DNA of 28,862 nucleotides from contig JADGJG010000234.1 of assembly GCA_027596195.1 (NCBI GenBank), forward strand, positions 1-28,862, in the 5' to 3' direction. The DNA is from Podochytrium sp. JEL0797. Lineage: Eukaryota; Chytridiomycota; Chytridiomycetes; Chytridiales; Chytriomycetaceae. Each line of letters starts with the position of its first letter. The stretch's first letter is position 1. The notes below the pieces were generated by a model. It was not told where the DNA came from and did not search any database. It was given only the letters and a program-made list of their open reading frames with translations. The translations under genes and the position numbers were made by a program. Positions 1-10,385 of this stretch are shown one piece after another.

Positions 1-354
1 GGGCAATTTATTGGCCCTTTCGTGCTCTACATTTTTTACGGAATGTTTGACGCCTTCTTCCAAACGTACCTCAACTACCTCATCGGATCCATCTCCAACG
101 ACGCCGAGACTCTTTCGCGATACGCCGGTTTCTACAAGGGAACGCAAGCTTTGGGTGCCGGTATTGCATGGATGTTGACTGGATTCGCGTTCACGGAGGA
201 GAAGGGCAACGCTTTGAGCAACACTTCCCAGTTCTGGATCATGGTGGCCCCGGTTGTTGTGTCTTGCCTCTTGTTTGGAGTGTTTGTCAAGATTTTCGTG
301 AAGGATACCACCGACGCTTCCCCGGAAGCCGTCAAGTCTGCTGATGAGAAATAA
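1..354 (+). CDS. UNC93-like (DUF895/MFS) membrane protein, 3' end only
   Basis: The reading frame is open from base 1 to the TAA at 352-354 and encodes the last 117 residues; the 5' part lies outside the window. The fragment holds the end of one hydrophobic segment, the motif DAFFQTYLNYLIG, the stretch NDAETLSRYAGFYKG, two further membrane-spanning stretches and a short polar tail. This matches the C-terminal half of fungal UNC93-like proteins of the major facilitator superfamily, multi-pass proteins whose substrates are mostly unknown. The same C-terminal motifs recur in the damaged gene at 575-2051, so the two are tandem paralogues. This copy is intact as far as it can be seen and serves as the reference for the lesions in the next one. 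Family placement is confident; substrate is not inferable. Confidence 0.85.
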   Translation, partial: GQFIGPFVLYIFYGMFDAFFQTYLNYLIGSISNDAETLSRYAGFYKGTQALGAGIAWMLTGFAFTEEKGNALSNTSQFWIMVAPVVVSCLLFGVFVKIFVKDTTDASPEAVKSADEK

Positions 355-366
355 TCTACTTTTATA

Positions 367-372
367 AATAAA
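367..372 (+). terminator. Polyadenylation signal of the first UNC93-like gene
   Basis: A perfect AATAAA lies 12 nt past the stop codon of the truncated UNC93-like gene. It is a plausible poly(A) signal by position. Confidence 0.5.
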
Positions 373-482
373 CTTAATATAATCCCTTGACACCGAACAC
401 TGCAAAGATTTTCGTTCTGTTCAAACTTTTTCAAACGCGGCCGAAAATTTTCTACATTTGTAATTTAGATTAAATATGATCG

Positions 483-505
483 CACGTGACTCTTTCATGT
501 GAGTC
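483..505 (+). promoter_or_regulatory. Repeated CAYGTGASTC element upstream of the second UNC93-like gene
   Basis: CACGTGACTC (483-492) and CATGTGAGTC (496-505) are two copies of a 10-base element 13 bp apart, about 70-90 bp before the ATG at 575. The first contains the palindromic E-box CACGTG, the core bound by basic helix-loop-helix factors such as the Cbf1/Pho4 class. No TATA box is obvious nearby. The factor is inferred, not shown. Confidence 0.35.
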
Positions 506-574
506 TTCCAAAGCAGAGTGGGATTGATTTGCGGCAACGGGACAGGGTCCTGAAAAAAGATCTTTTCTCCACAG

Positions 575-2051
575 ATGGGGCTCTTTGACACACTCAACCA
601 AGCCAGAACCCAAGTTTACGTCATCTCCTTCGTGTGCTTCTTGTGCCCGGGGATGTTCAACGCGCTGAATGCGTTACCCGCCGCAGGTCCTTCGGCGCAA
701 AATGTCAAAGAACAGCAGAATGCCGCCTTGTACTTCTCCTTCGCCATCATGGGCCTCCTTTCTGGCGGCCTCAACAACATCATCGGTCCACGCATCATGG
801 CTGCTATCGGTGGAACCGGGTTCGCTCTGTACGCCGGAGCCCAATACAACATCTACGTGGTCCAGAAGGGAGATAGTACTGCCGAGATTCCAAGCTCTGC
901 CAATGCGTTTTCCATCTTCTCGGGCGCGTATGTCGGAATCTGTGCCGGTATGCTCTGGGCCGCTCAGGGACAGATTTGCTTGACGTATCCCACCGAAGCC
1001 CAGAAAGGAACCTTCTTTGCCATTTTCTGGATCATTTTCAACTGCGGTGCTCTTGTCGGAAACACTATCGGAACCATCCTTGCCTGGCCAGCCGGCGCCG
1101 AAGGTTACGCGACTGCGGAGCTCTTGTCGGAAACACTGTTGGAACCATTCTCGCTTGGCCTGCAGGAGCTGGTAGCCAAGCCGTCGGTCCCGCGCTGTAT
1201 ATTTTCATTATATCCCTCATGTGCTCCGGTTCCGTCGTGGGTATGCTTATCCGGCCGCCGGGTACGATCATACGTGAAGACAAGACCGAGGTCCAGCCAC
1301 CACCCGCCACCAACGTGTTCAAGGAATTTGTCGAGATTCTCAAAATGTTCACCAACCCAGCCATGCTCTGTCTCTTGATCCCATGCCTTTCTTCAAACTG
1401 GTCCCACTGCTACCAGTACGGGGTGTTTGGAACTTACTTCTCGGGACGTACCAACGGACTCAAAGCCATATTCTACTGGCTGTCAGCAGCTGCAGGTTCT
1501 TGGGTTCTTGGACACGCATTCCTCGACAACACCAAGTACACTCGTATCCAACGCGCCTGGACCGGATTCTTCATCATGCTGGTCTCCTGTGCCGCCATTT
1601 TCGGTGGAGGCGCTGCGTTCGAGAATCATGCGTCAGAGGATGACTTTATCCTCATCGACGCTGGCGAGAACCCAGGCAGATTCATGGGGCCGCTCTTTCT
1701 CTACGGATGCTACGGAATGTTTGACGCCTTCTTCCAGACCTATCTCAACTACCTCATCGGGGCCATCTCAAATGACGCCGAGACTCTCTCTCGATACGCG
1801 GGTTTCTACAAACAATGGGCAAGGGAATCTCTTGGTCCCTAAACGGTTTCATATACACAAAGGCCCGCGACGATGCCCTATCAGGGTCTGTCCAGTTCCA
1901 AATCATGGTGGTTCCAATCGTGGCTTCTTGCCTCCTGTTTGGAGTGTTTGTCAAACTGTTTGTCAAGGATACCACCGACGCGTGTGTCAATATGAGAACA
2001 TTGATAGCTCCCGATACACCCACTTCTTCAATTGATTTCGTTATGGCCTGA
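575..2051 (+). pseudogene. UNC93-like membrane protein, tandem copy broken by a recombinant junction and a small deletion
   Basis: The ATG at 575 opens a normal N-terminus (MGLFDTLNQARTQVYVISF) followed by several membrane-spanning stretches. The frame holds until about 1111. There a segment similar to 1041-1098 is repeated at 1112-1169, an offset of 71 bp that breaks the frame. The protein continues in a second frame to the TAA at 1840-1842, ending soon after the conserved NDAETLSRYAGFYK. Relative to the upstream copy about 10 nt are missing after 1812, and the remaining C-terminus sits in a third frame (1815-2051). Read in one frame the product would be truncated. One way out for the first lesion is splicing of a latent GT-AG segment at 1047-1120, which restores the frame with loss of one Gly; the second lesion would still remove the last membrane segments. 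An assembly error in a tandem array is possible. The 3' end nearly meets that of the convergent 5-oxoprolinase gene. Confidence 0.75.
1041..1169 (+). repeat. Imperfect tandem repeat, 71-bp period, inside the UNC93-like pseudogene
   Basis: Bases 1041-1098 and 1112-1169 align with about 10 mismatches in 58. Both encode CGALVGNT(I/V)GTILAWPAGA, but in different frames because the period is 71. Nearly all the differences are at third codon positions. The two units therefore look like diverged homologous coding sequence rather than a recent copy of each other. Confidence 0.8.
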
Positions 2052-2062
2052 ACACAAATACA

Positions 2063-2068
2063 TTTATT
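2063..2068 (-). terminator. Polyadenylation signal of the 5-oxoprolinase gene
   Basis: AATAAA on the minus strand, about 18 nt past the TGA at 2086-2088. It lies within the short gap to the convergent UNC93-like pseudogene, so the two transcripts probably overlap at their 3' ends. Confidence 0.5.
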
Positions 2069-2085
2069 TAAGAACCAAAACCACC

Positions 2086-5000
2086 TCAAAAATCCATCTG
2101 CGCTTCCTCCAAATTCCCAAGACTCCCACCCGCCACACGCACCCTCTTTCCCTTCGACCCCGACCCCGCTTCCTCCCCCTTCCTCTTCCCCGCCGCCTTC
2201 CCCTTCTTCCCACCCCCCTTCTCCTTCACACCATACCCACCCCCACCGGGCGTCTCAATCCGAATCACATCCCCAGCACGCACGATTGTGGAATTCTTTC
2301 CCCCAAAGTTGACGGGTGGATGGCCGTTGCGAATCAACAGGTTCATCCCGGACTGACCGGGTTCACCGCCTTCGAGTCCATACGGTTGAAACACGCGTCG
2401 TTCCGAGAGCATCGAAACGTTCAACGTTTCCAAAAACTCAATCTAAAAGACATGCATTTTAGCGTCTCCAACCCCGACCACAAAATAAAAAACACCCCTC
2501 ACCTCACGAACAACCCCATCCCCACCCTTCCACTTCCCCTCCCCGCCACTCCCCTCCCTCAACCCAAACCGCCTCAACAAAACAGGATACCTCCTCTCCA
2601 AAATCTCTGGATCCGTGATCCGCGTATTCGTCATATGCGTGTGAACCCCACTCCTCCCATCCCACCCCAACCCCGCTCCACTGCCCCCCGCAATCGTTTC
2701 GTAATACCCAAACCCATCCGTGACTACCCCGTCCGCGTCCTTCCCACCGCTTCCGAACGTGAAGTTGTTGCAACACCCCTGACTCGCAGCACACGCCGAA
2801 AACGCTTTGAGAACGACATCGCAGAGCCGTTGACTCGTCAACACGTTGCCGCCAACCACAGCCGCGGTTTCACTCGGACTCAACAGCGTACCCTCCGGAA
2901 TCACGACCGTGATGGGATGCAACGCGCCTTGGTTCAGCGGCATGTCGAGATTAATCAAGCAGCGGAGGCAGTATATAATGGCGCTGTAGGTGACGGAACG
3001 GGGGGCGTTGATGTTGCCGTAGACTTCGCGGGAGGTGCCCGTGAAATCGAATACGGCGGACCCGGAGGTGCCGTTGATGTCGATCCGGAGGGAAATCACG
3101 GAGCCGTCGTCCATGCGGTCTTGGGCGCGGAGGAGGGGGCCGCTCTTTTTGTGGAATGATTTGAGCACTGTCATGGGTGGGGTTGAATTCGTGAGCACTT
3201 TGATCGGACAAAATGTCGTACTCACTGTTTCGAACAGCCAGCTCCGCATTCTCTTGAATAAACTGCATATATGCTTGCACCACATAGATTCCATACTCTT
3301 GGATCAACCCGTGAACCAACGTGATTCCTCTCTGATTCGCCGCAACTTGAGCTAAAAAAAACAATCAACATTCACACCCCCAACACGAAAAATAAATCAA
3401 CACAAAACGCAAACCTTTCAAGTCCGACAAATTATCGCTCAAACATCTCGTCCCACTGCACCCCTCCCACCGCCCCGGCTCCTCCAACAGAATCCGCTCC
3501 AGTCCCTCCTGATCCCACGTCCCGTCGCGGACCAACAGGAAACTCTTGACGGCGGCACCTTCTTGTTTCAATTCGGTGCTGTTGGGGGGCATACTGCCGG
3601 GCTGAATCCCGCCAATATCCGCGTGGTGCCCGCGACTTGCGACAAAGAAGCACACCTTGCCCGCGTTGAAAACAGGCGTGATGATGGTGATATCGGGGAG
3701 GTGGGATCCTCCTGCGGCGGGATGGTTTGTCATCTGGATATACAAAAAAAAATTAGGAAAGCGTCCCAGTTTCTAAAGAGAAAGTATAAAATACCCACCA
3801 ACACATCCCCATCCCTCAACTCCTCCCCACGCTCCCTCATCTGCCACCTCACCGCTTCCTGCATACTCCCCAAATGAACAGGAATATGAGGCGCATTCGC
3901 CACAAGCCCACCATCCGGTCCAAACAACGCGCAACTGAAATCCAACCGTTCCTTGATATTCGTACTAATCGCCGTCTTCTGCAGCGTCCGCCCCATCTGC
4001 TCCGCAATAGACATGAACCGATGTCCAAACACGCTCAACAGGATCGGATCCTGTTTCACATCCTCGACTACAAACGACACGCGCTTGCCGAGACTCGCCG
4101 GCTTCTCATCCACGAGAATCACAACATGTTCCGTCGTCACAACAGCAACACACCGCGGCTCCACCACAATCGTGGCCGTCGCGTCGATAATCAACGCAGG
4201 TCCAATCACTTCACTCCCCTTCCCCAACTTGTCCAACTGGAATACGGGCGTCGAAACTCTGCCACCACTTTCCCCCCAATACACCATCTCAACACTACTC
4301 GCACTCCCTTCCTCAACCCTCACCCTCTGCATCGATTCCACCTCCTTATACACCCTGCCCCCACTCCCTCCCTCCACCTCACCCACACCCTTCCCAATCG
4401 CGCGCACACGGATATCATCTACAACCACATCCCGTCCGGGCAAAATGAACCCAAACTCTTGCAAATGGTTGGCCACAAACACTTTTTGAAAGTCCCACCC
4501 GTCAGCCGGTTTGAGCGTCATGATGGACGTGTCGGTGCCGTGGTATCGGAGGTTGAGGTATGCTTCGATTTCGATTTGGGATGGGAGGAAGCCTTGGGAG
4601 GTGAGGTGGGTGCGCGCGGTTTGGGTGAGGGTTTCGAGACGTGTTTGGAGGGTTGAGATGGAGCCGAGATCAAACACTTGCTGACTAAATGGACCTCATT
4701 TAGTTCCGCAACAACCACATCCCACTTCGAAAAGAAAAGAAAAGCACTCACCTCGGCTCCTGAACCTCAAACACCACGTCCGCTAGCGACAACCCGAATG
4801 CGCTCAAAATTGCGCTGTGTCGATGCACCAACACCTTTTTGATCCCCAACCGCTTCGCAATCGCGCAAGCATGTTGCCCACCCGCGCCCCCAAAACACGC
4901 CAACACATGTTTACTCGCATCATGCCCCTTCGCCTGCGTAAGCTGCCGAATAGGTCGACACATGGCCTCATTCGCCACCTCCACAAACCCGTACGCGATT

Positions 5001-6633
5001 TCATCAATCGTCATGCGTGGGAGCGTGCTGCGTCGTGGCGGATTGATTTCCCCCGCTAGAGATTCAAACGCCGTCGTGGTCGCCTCCAAATCCAAAGGAT
5101 CACACTCCCCCTTCCCAAAAATCTTGGGAAAGTATTCCGGCACCAGCCTCCCCAACACCAAATTCGCATCCGTAATCGTCAAAGGCCCACCCTTCTTGTA
5201 ACAAGCAGGCCCCGGATTCGCACCCGCACTCTCAGGTCCAACCACAAACATCCCATTCCTAAAAAACAACCTCGACCCACCCCCCGCCGCAACCGTGTTA
5301 ATATCCAACTGCGGCGCCTGAATCGTAACCCCCGCCGTCGTCGTCTCAAACACATGATCATACCGCCCAGCATACCGACTCACATCCGTACTCGTTCCTC
5401 CCATATCAAACCCAATCACAGGCGTCCCTTCGTCCTCATCATAACTCGTAATCGCGTACCCCACAACCCCACCCGCAGGCCCACTCAATATCGCACCCAA
5501 CCCACTAAACTCATTCACATCCGCGAGTCCACCGTCGCTCTTCATAAACTGAACCTTCACACTCCCGTTCTCGATCCCCTCGTCGAACCCGGACTTGAAT
5601 CCGTCAATGTAGGTTTTGATGGACGGGGTGAGGTACGCGTCGGAAACGGCACTGTTTCCGCGGGGAACGAGTTTGATTGTGGGCGCGGTTTGGGAGGAGG
5701 TGGAGATGTGGGTGAAGCCGAGGGATTTGGCGAGTTGGGCGATTTGGGTCTCGTGGTCTGCAAAAAAACGTCGCAGACGCGATTTTTGAGTACACCCCCA
5801 AAAGGAAGGGTATAAGGTATAGATATTCTCTTACCATTGAAGGTGTACGAATGCATGAGACAGATTGCAATACTTCGAATCCCGCTTGCCAGCACTTCCT
5901 TCAACGACTTTTCAACCTCCTCGAGATCTATTCGAATCCAACAGTTAAGTCCACACCCACACACAAAAGCCAAGCAACACATCAAATAACTCACCAATCT
6001 TCTTCAAAACACGCACCCACTCCCCCGTCACACCCTTCACAAACCCCTCCCTCCCCATCACATCCTCCTCCCTCACCACCCCCTTCACATGAGCAGTATA
6101 CCCTACAAGCGACACCCGCTCATCCACCTCCACAACCTTCTCATACAACACTCCTGGCATCTGAATCTGCAGGTCGAAAATGTGGGGACGCGCCTGGTTT
6201 TGGATATGCAGAATGTCTTTGAATCCTTTCGTGACAAAGAGGGCCACGGGTTCGCCTTTGCGTTCGAGGAGGGCGTTCGTGGCGACGGTGGTGCCCATGC
6301 GGATCAGTTCTGTTGCGAAATCGCATTCAATCTCTCGATACCGCAACAGAGCAAGATCAAAAACAAACCAATGTTGGAGGTATCCAGTTTCTCCTCCCGC
6401 GGGATCGATCTCTCCTCGTAAAACTCTTTGATGCGTCGGATCGCTTCCGTAGGGGCATCCTTGTAGTTGTTGGGATCCTCGCTAAGGAGTTTGATGACCT
6501 TGGTGGTGAATCCGGTGGTGTCCTTGGTGGGGAGGAAGGCAATGCAGTCGGTGAAGGTGCCGCCGCGGTCAATGAAGATGCGCATCTTGCCGGGGTTGGT
6601 TTTGGTGGTGTGCGAGGTTTCCGGTAGGGTCAT
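2086..6633 (-). CDS. OPLAH: 5-oxoprolinase (ATP-hydrolysing), nine exons
   Basis: Hydrolyses 5-oxo-L-proline to glutamate with ATP in the cytosolic gamma-glutamyl (glutathione) cycle. Exons from 5' to 3': 6369-6633, 5995-6309, 5835-5927, 4752-5757, 3799-4684, 3415-3733, 3226-3351, 2503-3167 and 2086-2442. Introns are 58-77 nt with GT-AG ends. The sum is 4032 nt, or 1343 aa, slightly longer than the roughly 1290-residue family norm. Order of signatures: [10 protein letters not shown] (residues 21-30) and [18 protein letters not shown] of the hydantoinase N-terminal region; [16 protein letters not shown] of hydantoinase A; then hydantoinase B with [50 protein letters not shown] and PGGGGYG. So both halves are fused, as in eukaryotic OPLAH. 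The first ATG is used; Met17 is an alternative start. A Lys/Gly-rich tail of about 45 residues follows PGGGGYG and accounts for the extra length. The acceptor before exon 5 is set by frame: the upstream AG at 4685-4686 works, the one 4 nt downstream does not. Confidence 0.93.
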
Positions 6634-6724
6634 GGATTATTTTTACGGCGATTTGAAACCTCGAAACTCGAGCAGACTCTGATTCCACCCAACACAAATG
6701 TTACTTTATATATCCTCCACTCTT

Positions 6725-7739
6725 TCAAAGGTCAGTCTCCTCCTCCTCATCGTCTTCATCCTCATCCTCCGAAGACTCAGCCGCCGCCGCCGCAATGGGC
6801 TCCTTTCCAGCCGCAACCAACTCCTTGTTTTCGAGCTCCAAGTTTTTGGCCTGGCACGCAATGAATTCGGTCTTGAATTTGTCGGCGTCTGGGAGTGTAG
6901 TAGAGTGTGTGGTTGAGTGGGGCAGTGAGAGGGACGAAGGAGCCAAACTAAAGGAGGACAAAAACTCAACTCTCCGAGTTTCCGAAACGGATGGCAAGCA
7001 ATTCTGGCATGGCTTCGCCTTCGGCAAAGTCGGCAGCCACAGAGTAGACCCAGGAACGGTCGGAGCCAACGTTGGGTGAAAGCTTCATTTCCTGGGTGAC
7101 TGATTTTGGTGTAAGCCACAATAGGTACCCCTCTTAATAGCAATAATTCACTCAACTGAAGTGGTTCGCGCAAATCTTGAGTGTCTTGTCGCGTCTCATC
7201 AACACGCGAATCTTTTTCGACTCCTTGTGCTGCAACAGTTTCACATCTCCAGTTCCACGCTCTTTCCACTCGTTGTTGGGTTTGTCGAAGCGGAACAACT
7301 TGGCGCGCCTGAGAAAAAAGTCAACAAGCCGAAAATCAAAAAATTAACAACAAATAACAAGTTTACATCTTGAACAACACATCCTCGTCTTCCTCAAACG
7401 TTTTGACTTCATCGAGTTGCTCGAGCTTCACGACTGGTTCAAAGTGGACGTCGGGCGAAGCCTCGACTTCTTCCTCGCCCTCGGCGGGGGTCTGTAGAGA
7501 GGGGGAGAGGGGTCAGTGGGTGATCGAGGGCAGTGCGGGGATGGCGATTCGGGGGACACTCTGGGGGGGCAGTGGAGGGAGCGTTGGATGTGTGGAGATG
7601 TTTAACAGACTGGTCCACAGCCATTATTCGAACTGCGGATCGATTTCGTGGCCTTGGTGTCTAAAGGAAGCATGCACTGGGAAAGAGAAAGGCAGCAACA
7701 CACCTGCTCAACAACAACGGGCTTGTCTTCCTCGGCCAT
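6725..7739 (-). CDS. RANBP1: Ran-binding protein 1 (RanBP1/Yrb1), five exons
   Basis: Binds Ran-GTP and stimulates RanGAP, helping to release Ran-GTP from importins and exportins on the cytoplasmic side of the nuclear pore. Exons: 7704-7739, 7367-7491, 7157-7308, 6971-7099 and 6725-6888, totalling 606 nt and 201 aa, close to animal RanBP1. The N-terminus is acidic ([12 protein letters not shown] onward). The Ran-binding PH-like domain is clear: [52 protein letters not shown], then [13 protein letters not shown] and [12 protein letters not shown]. The tail is strongly acidic ([13 protein letters not shown]), as is common in this family. Acceptors were chosen to keep this block continuous; for example [10 protein letters not shown] needs the AG at 7100-7101. 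The first intron is 212 nt, long for this window, and the others are 57-82 nt. It lies same-strand and upstream of the 5-oxoprolinase gene with a 91-bp gap. Very secure. Confidence 0.94.
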
Positions 7740-7953
7740 TTGGATTCGTGAGTGTTTTTTTTCTGCGTCCGCCAAAAGCAAAAGCAAAAAATCGCAAACA
7801 GTCCACGCGATTCTGCAAATCCCGTTCACGGTTGTTATTCATCTCAGAGAGAAGTGCTGCTATTATTATTTCTTTATCCTTATTTCGAATATGAATATCG
7901 CGTCCACAAAAGCCAGTGTCCACAATTCCGTCAAAATTCCAACTCACACTCCT

Positions 7954-8880
7954 TCACTCCTGAAAATGCTTACAGATGCTCTCACAATACCTCTCAAAAT
8001 CCACCAAATTACTAATCACATGCCCTCCCTCCGTCTTGAAAACCTCCGCCCCCAATAACTCCGCAAGCGCCCTCTCATCCTTTGGCGCCATGACTTGATC
8101 TTTCTCCGCCACATGCACAACCACCGGTACGCGACTCTCTCGAATCACAGCAATCTCGTCGTCACTCAGAAAATGCAGTTGTGCTACTATTGATTGACTC
8201 GCACACGCGTCCAGGTTCGTGAAAGGAAACCAGTCCGTATACTCCTCCACCCATTTCGTGGTCCACAACACGCGGTAAGTTTCACCGGTGGAAGAACGCG
8301 GGTGAATAGCATCAAGGTATTCCTTGTCAAAAGTCTTGTTCATGATCATTTCGACCATGGATTTTGGGGTGGAAGGGAGGAAACAAGGGAGTGCGAATTT
8401 GTAGAATCCCGCGGGGAGGGGCACGTAGCGTGAGTAGGGGGAGTACCACCTTGCCGTGACGGAGAGGTACAGTTTTTGAATGGTTTCGCCCTTGTCTCTC
8501 GCGAGCATCTTTTGAGCCACCATTCCGCCCATGGAAGCGCCGAGGAGACACACTTTTTGATTGGCGAATACGTGTCTCATGAGTTGTAGCGCGTCATCGG
8601 CCAGTACTTCGCTCGTCCAAGTTTCGAGAAGCGGTGTTGCACTGCTTTTCCCAATCCCGCGGTGATCAAACGTGAGAACACGGAACCCTCGTTGTGCAAT
8701 CAACGAAGCGAGTTGTGCAAAGTGTTTGGCAGTCGCGAGTGCACCGACAACGAGCATCACGTTCGTGGGGCCCGTGCCGTGGACTTCGTACGCGAGGGTT
8801 ACTTGTGAGGCGAGGTGTGGGTTTTGGACGGAGAAGGTGCCTTGTTCTTGTGGGGGCGGGACAATGAAGAGAGGGTCCAT
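7954..8880 (-). CDS. Alpha/beta-hydrolase fold protein
   Basis: Single exon, 308 aa, ATG at 8878-8880. The fold is clear: an oxyanion-side strand NVMLVVGALATAKHF, the FDHRGIGKSS segment (residues 71-80), the nucleophile elbow LLGASMGGM with Ser116, an acid in HVAEKDQVM (Asp261) and a catalytic His in TEGGHVIS (His287). The spacing Ser116-Asp261-His287 is normal for the superfamily. A cap region rich in Pro and aromatic residues lies between about 145 and 235. No signal peptide or membrane segment is visible, so it is probably cytosolic. The substrate cannot be read from the sequence; esterase, lipase or epoxide-hydrolase-like roles are all possible. It is divergent from the membrane protein at 9071, with about 190 bp between the start codons. 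The fold assignment is firm and the specificity unknown. Confidence 0.85.
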   Translation of the reverse strand: MDPLFIVPPPQEQGTFSVQNPHLASQVTLAYEVHGTGPTNVMLVVGALATAKHFAQLASLIAQRGFRVLTFDHRGIGKSSATPLLETWTSEVLADDALQLMRHVFANQKVCLLGASMGGMVAQKMLARDKGETIQKLYLSVTARWYSPYSRYVPLPAGFYKFALPCFLPSTPKSMVEMIMNKTFDKEYLDAIHPRSSTGETYRVLWTTKWVEEYTDWFPFTNLDACASQSIVAQLHFLSDDEIAVIRESRVPVVVHVAEKDQVMAPKDERALAELLGAEVFKTEGGHVISNLVDFERYCESICKHFQE

Positions 8881-9070
8881 TTTTTGTTCGAACTTTGTTT
8901 CAACAACCTGAATTGGAATGCGCCCCCTTGGGCAAGAAACCTAATCACAGTGCGATGCGTAAATTAAGTTCATATGAGCAGGCAGTATCGGATTTTCATG
9001 CTAAGGTTGGAATAACGTGGACTTTCATGATTAAATTCCACCCTTCGAAGAAACCAAAAAAAAACCCACC

Positions 9071-9772
9071 ATGCTTCTCTGGTTCTACGCCACCGCGTTC
9101 CTGACCCTCGTCGTGCTTCTCCCCCTCCTCACCTTCCCACACTGGCACGCCTTCCTCTCCCAACAACCCACCCTCCCCCTCATCCCCTCCGCCCTCCTCC
9201 AAACCGCCACATTTCTCAACCTCCCCACCACCACACCGCACAACCCCTGGCTCCGCACCACAGCCAGCACGTACATCCTCCACGACACGCCCTGGATTGC
9301 ACGATCCCTCTTCGCCTTTACGGCAGTCGACATTGTCCTGTCTTTTGTGCTCCCACGCTTCCGAATCGCCGCGTTCCTGTTCTGCCTCGTCTTCCACGTC
9401 ACCTTCCTCACCAAACACATCCAATCAATCTACACATCATGGAGCCGCGCCGCTGCATCCTCAGAACCCACCCGCCCCATCCCCACCACAAAGCACCAAC
9501 GTGGCCCCAATATCATTGGCCTCTCCGAAATGCGAATCAACGCCGAAAACGCGGCCCTAAAACGCGAGTTGGAAAAGAAAACACCGAATACGGGGTTAGA
9601 CGCGATGCTGGGGATGGGGCTTTCGCATGGGAAGGGGGGTGTGGCGGGGAATGTGGAGAGGTTTTATGGGGGTGGGAATCGGTTGGGGGGTGATGGGGTG
9701 GGTGTGGGGGATTTGTGGAAGAAGGGGGAGAAGCCTGGAGTGAGGGAGAGTTATGAGTCTGTGGACGAATGA
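9071..9772 (+). CDS. Unrecognised small membrane protein
   Basis: Single exon, 233 aa. I do not recognise a family. The first about 21 residues (MLLWFYATAFLTLVVLLPLL) are strongly hydrophobic and could be a signal anchor. Two more hydrophobic stretches follow at about residues 79-97 and 99-117, separated by a short basic turn (PRFR). After residue about 120 the protein is polar: a Pro/Thr linker, a conserved-looking segment GPNIIGLSEMRINAENAALKRELEKK that could form a short helix or coiled coil, then a Gly-rich tail ending in acidic residues. The layout suggests a membrane anchor with a cytosolic tail. The coding strand is strikingly C-rich up to about 9560 and G-rich after. The open frame, the ATG just after a gene-free gap and the composition pattern shared with neighbouring genes support it being real. 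Confidence 0.6.
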   Translation: MLLWFYATAFLTLVVLLPLLTFPHWHAFLSQQPTLPLIPSALLQTATFLNLPTTTPHNPWLRTTASTYILHDTPWIARSLFAFTAVDIVLSFVLPRFRIAAFLFCLVFHVTFLTKHIQSIYTSWSRAAASSEPTRPIPTTKHQRGPNIIGLSEMRINAENAALKRELEKKTPNTGLDAMLGMGLSHGKGGVAGNVERFYGGGNRLGGDGVGVGDLWKKGEKPGVRESYESVDE

Positions 9773-9811
9773 ACCCTGTGATCCGCGGGCAGAATAATAA
9801 ACCATCGAAAA

Positions 9812-10325
9812 ATGGCTGCAAAAACGATTCAGCGTGAAGAGCTGGCAGCTTGGCTGGAGGTAACTCCTCGCTTTGAAACAGACTCATTCGATCCTAATGC
9901 ATGATGCATCATACATAGGATGCCTCAATGAAACCACACGTGGACTACATGGTCGTTGATGTGCGGGATGGCGACTTTGTGGGCGGGTATTTGAAATCCT
10001 CATGATCTCCTTCCCTTGCTCACCTCACCCACACTCTCCCAGCAACATCAAAGACGCCGTCAACATCCCCGCCCACACACTCACTGCGGACCCTGCCAAG
10101 ACGGAACCCCTCCTTTCTGTGCCAAAACGCCTCGTGTTCCACTGCGCTCTCTCGCAGGTCCGTGGCCCGAAATGCGCCAACGCGTATTTGAGAGAAGTGG
10201 GTGCTGCTGAGGGACAGCAAGTGTTTGTGTTGCAGGGCGGATTCGCAGATTGGCAGGCGAAATACGGCGATTCTTCGTTGACTGAAAACTACAACAAGAC
10301 CCTGTGGGAGAACGGCGGTCCTTGA
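9812..10325 (+). CDS. ibp1: Ibp1/Ych1-type rhodanese-domain phosphatase, three exons
   Basis: Small Cys-dependent rhodanese/Cdc25-like protein, related to fission-yeast Ibp1 and budding-yeast Ych1, which act as phosphatases or arsenate reductases. Exons: 9812-9859, 9919-9986 and 10043-10325, giving 132 aa, the usual size for this group. The rhodanese core reads VVDVRDGDFVGGNIKDAVNIP across the second intron, which fixes that splice. The active-site loop is HCALSQVRG, a Cys-x5-Arg signature with the Ibp1-like ALSQ insert. The C-terminal FVLQGGFADW is the conserved end of the domain. Introns are 59 and 56 nt. The gene is convergent with the dienelactone hydrolase; their stop codons are about 60 bp apart. 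Family assignment is firm; the substrate in this organism is not known. Confidence 0.9.
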
Positions 10326-10385
10326 AGCATCTCTTAATATCGAAAGCCAATTCGCGAAATATACTATATAGTCGAAATGCACAAT

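Noticed and set aside
2032..3159. Long plus-strand frame (375 codons) over the 5-oxoprolinase gene
   Set aside because: It is antisense to exons 7-9 of a clear 5-oxoprolinase and is caused by that gene's skewed codon choice; its product is Pro/Arg/His-rich without any motif.
7492..7703. Possible extra exon inside the long first RanBP1 intron
   Set aside because: The 12-codon first exon joins in frame to the acidic N-terminus without it, and the frame there (Pro/Arg-rich) does not resemble RanBP1.
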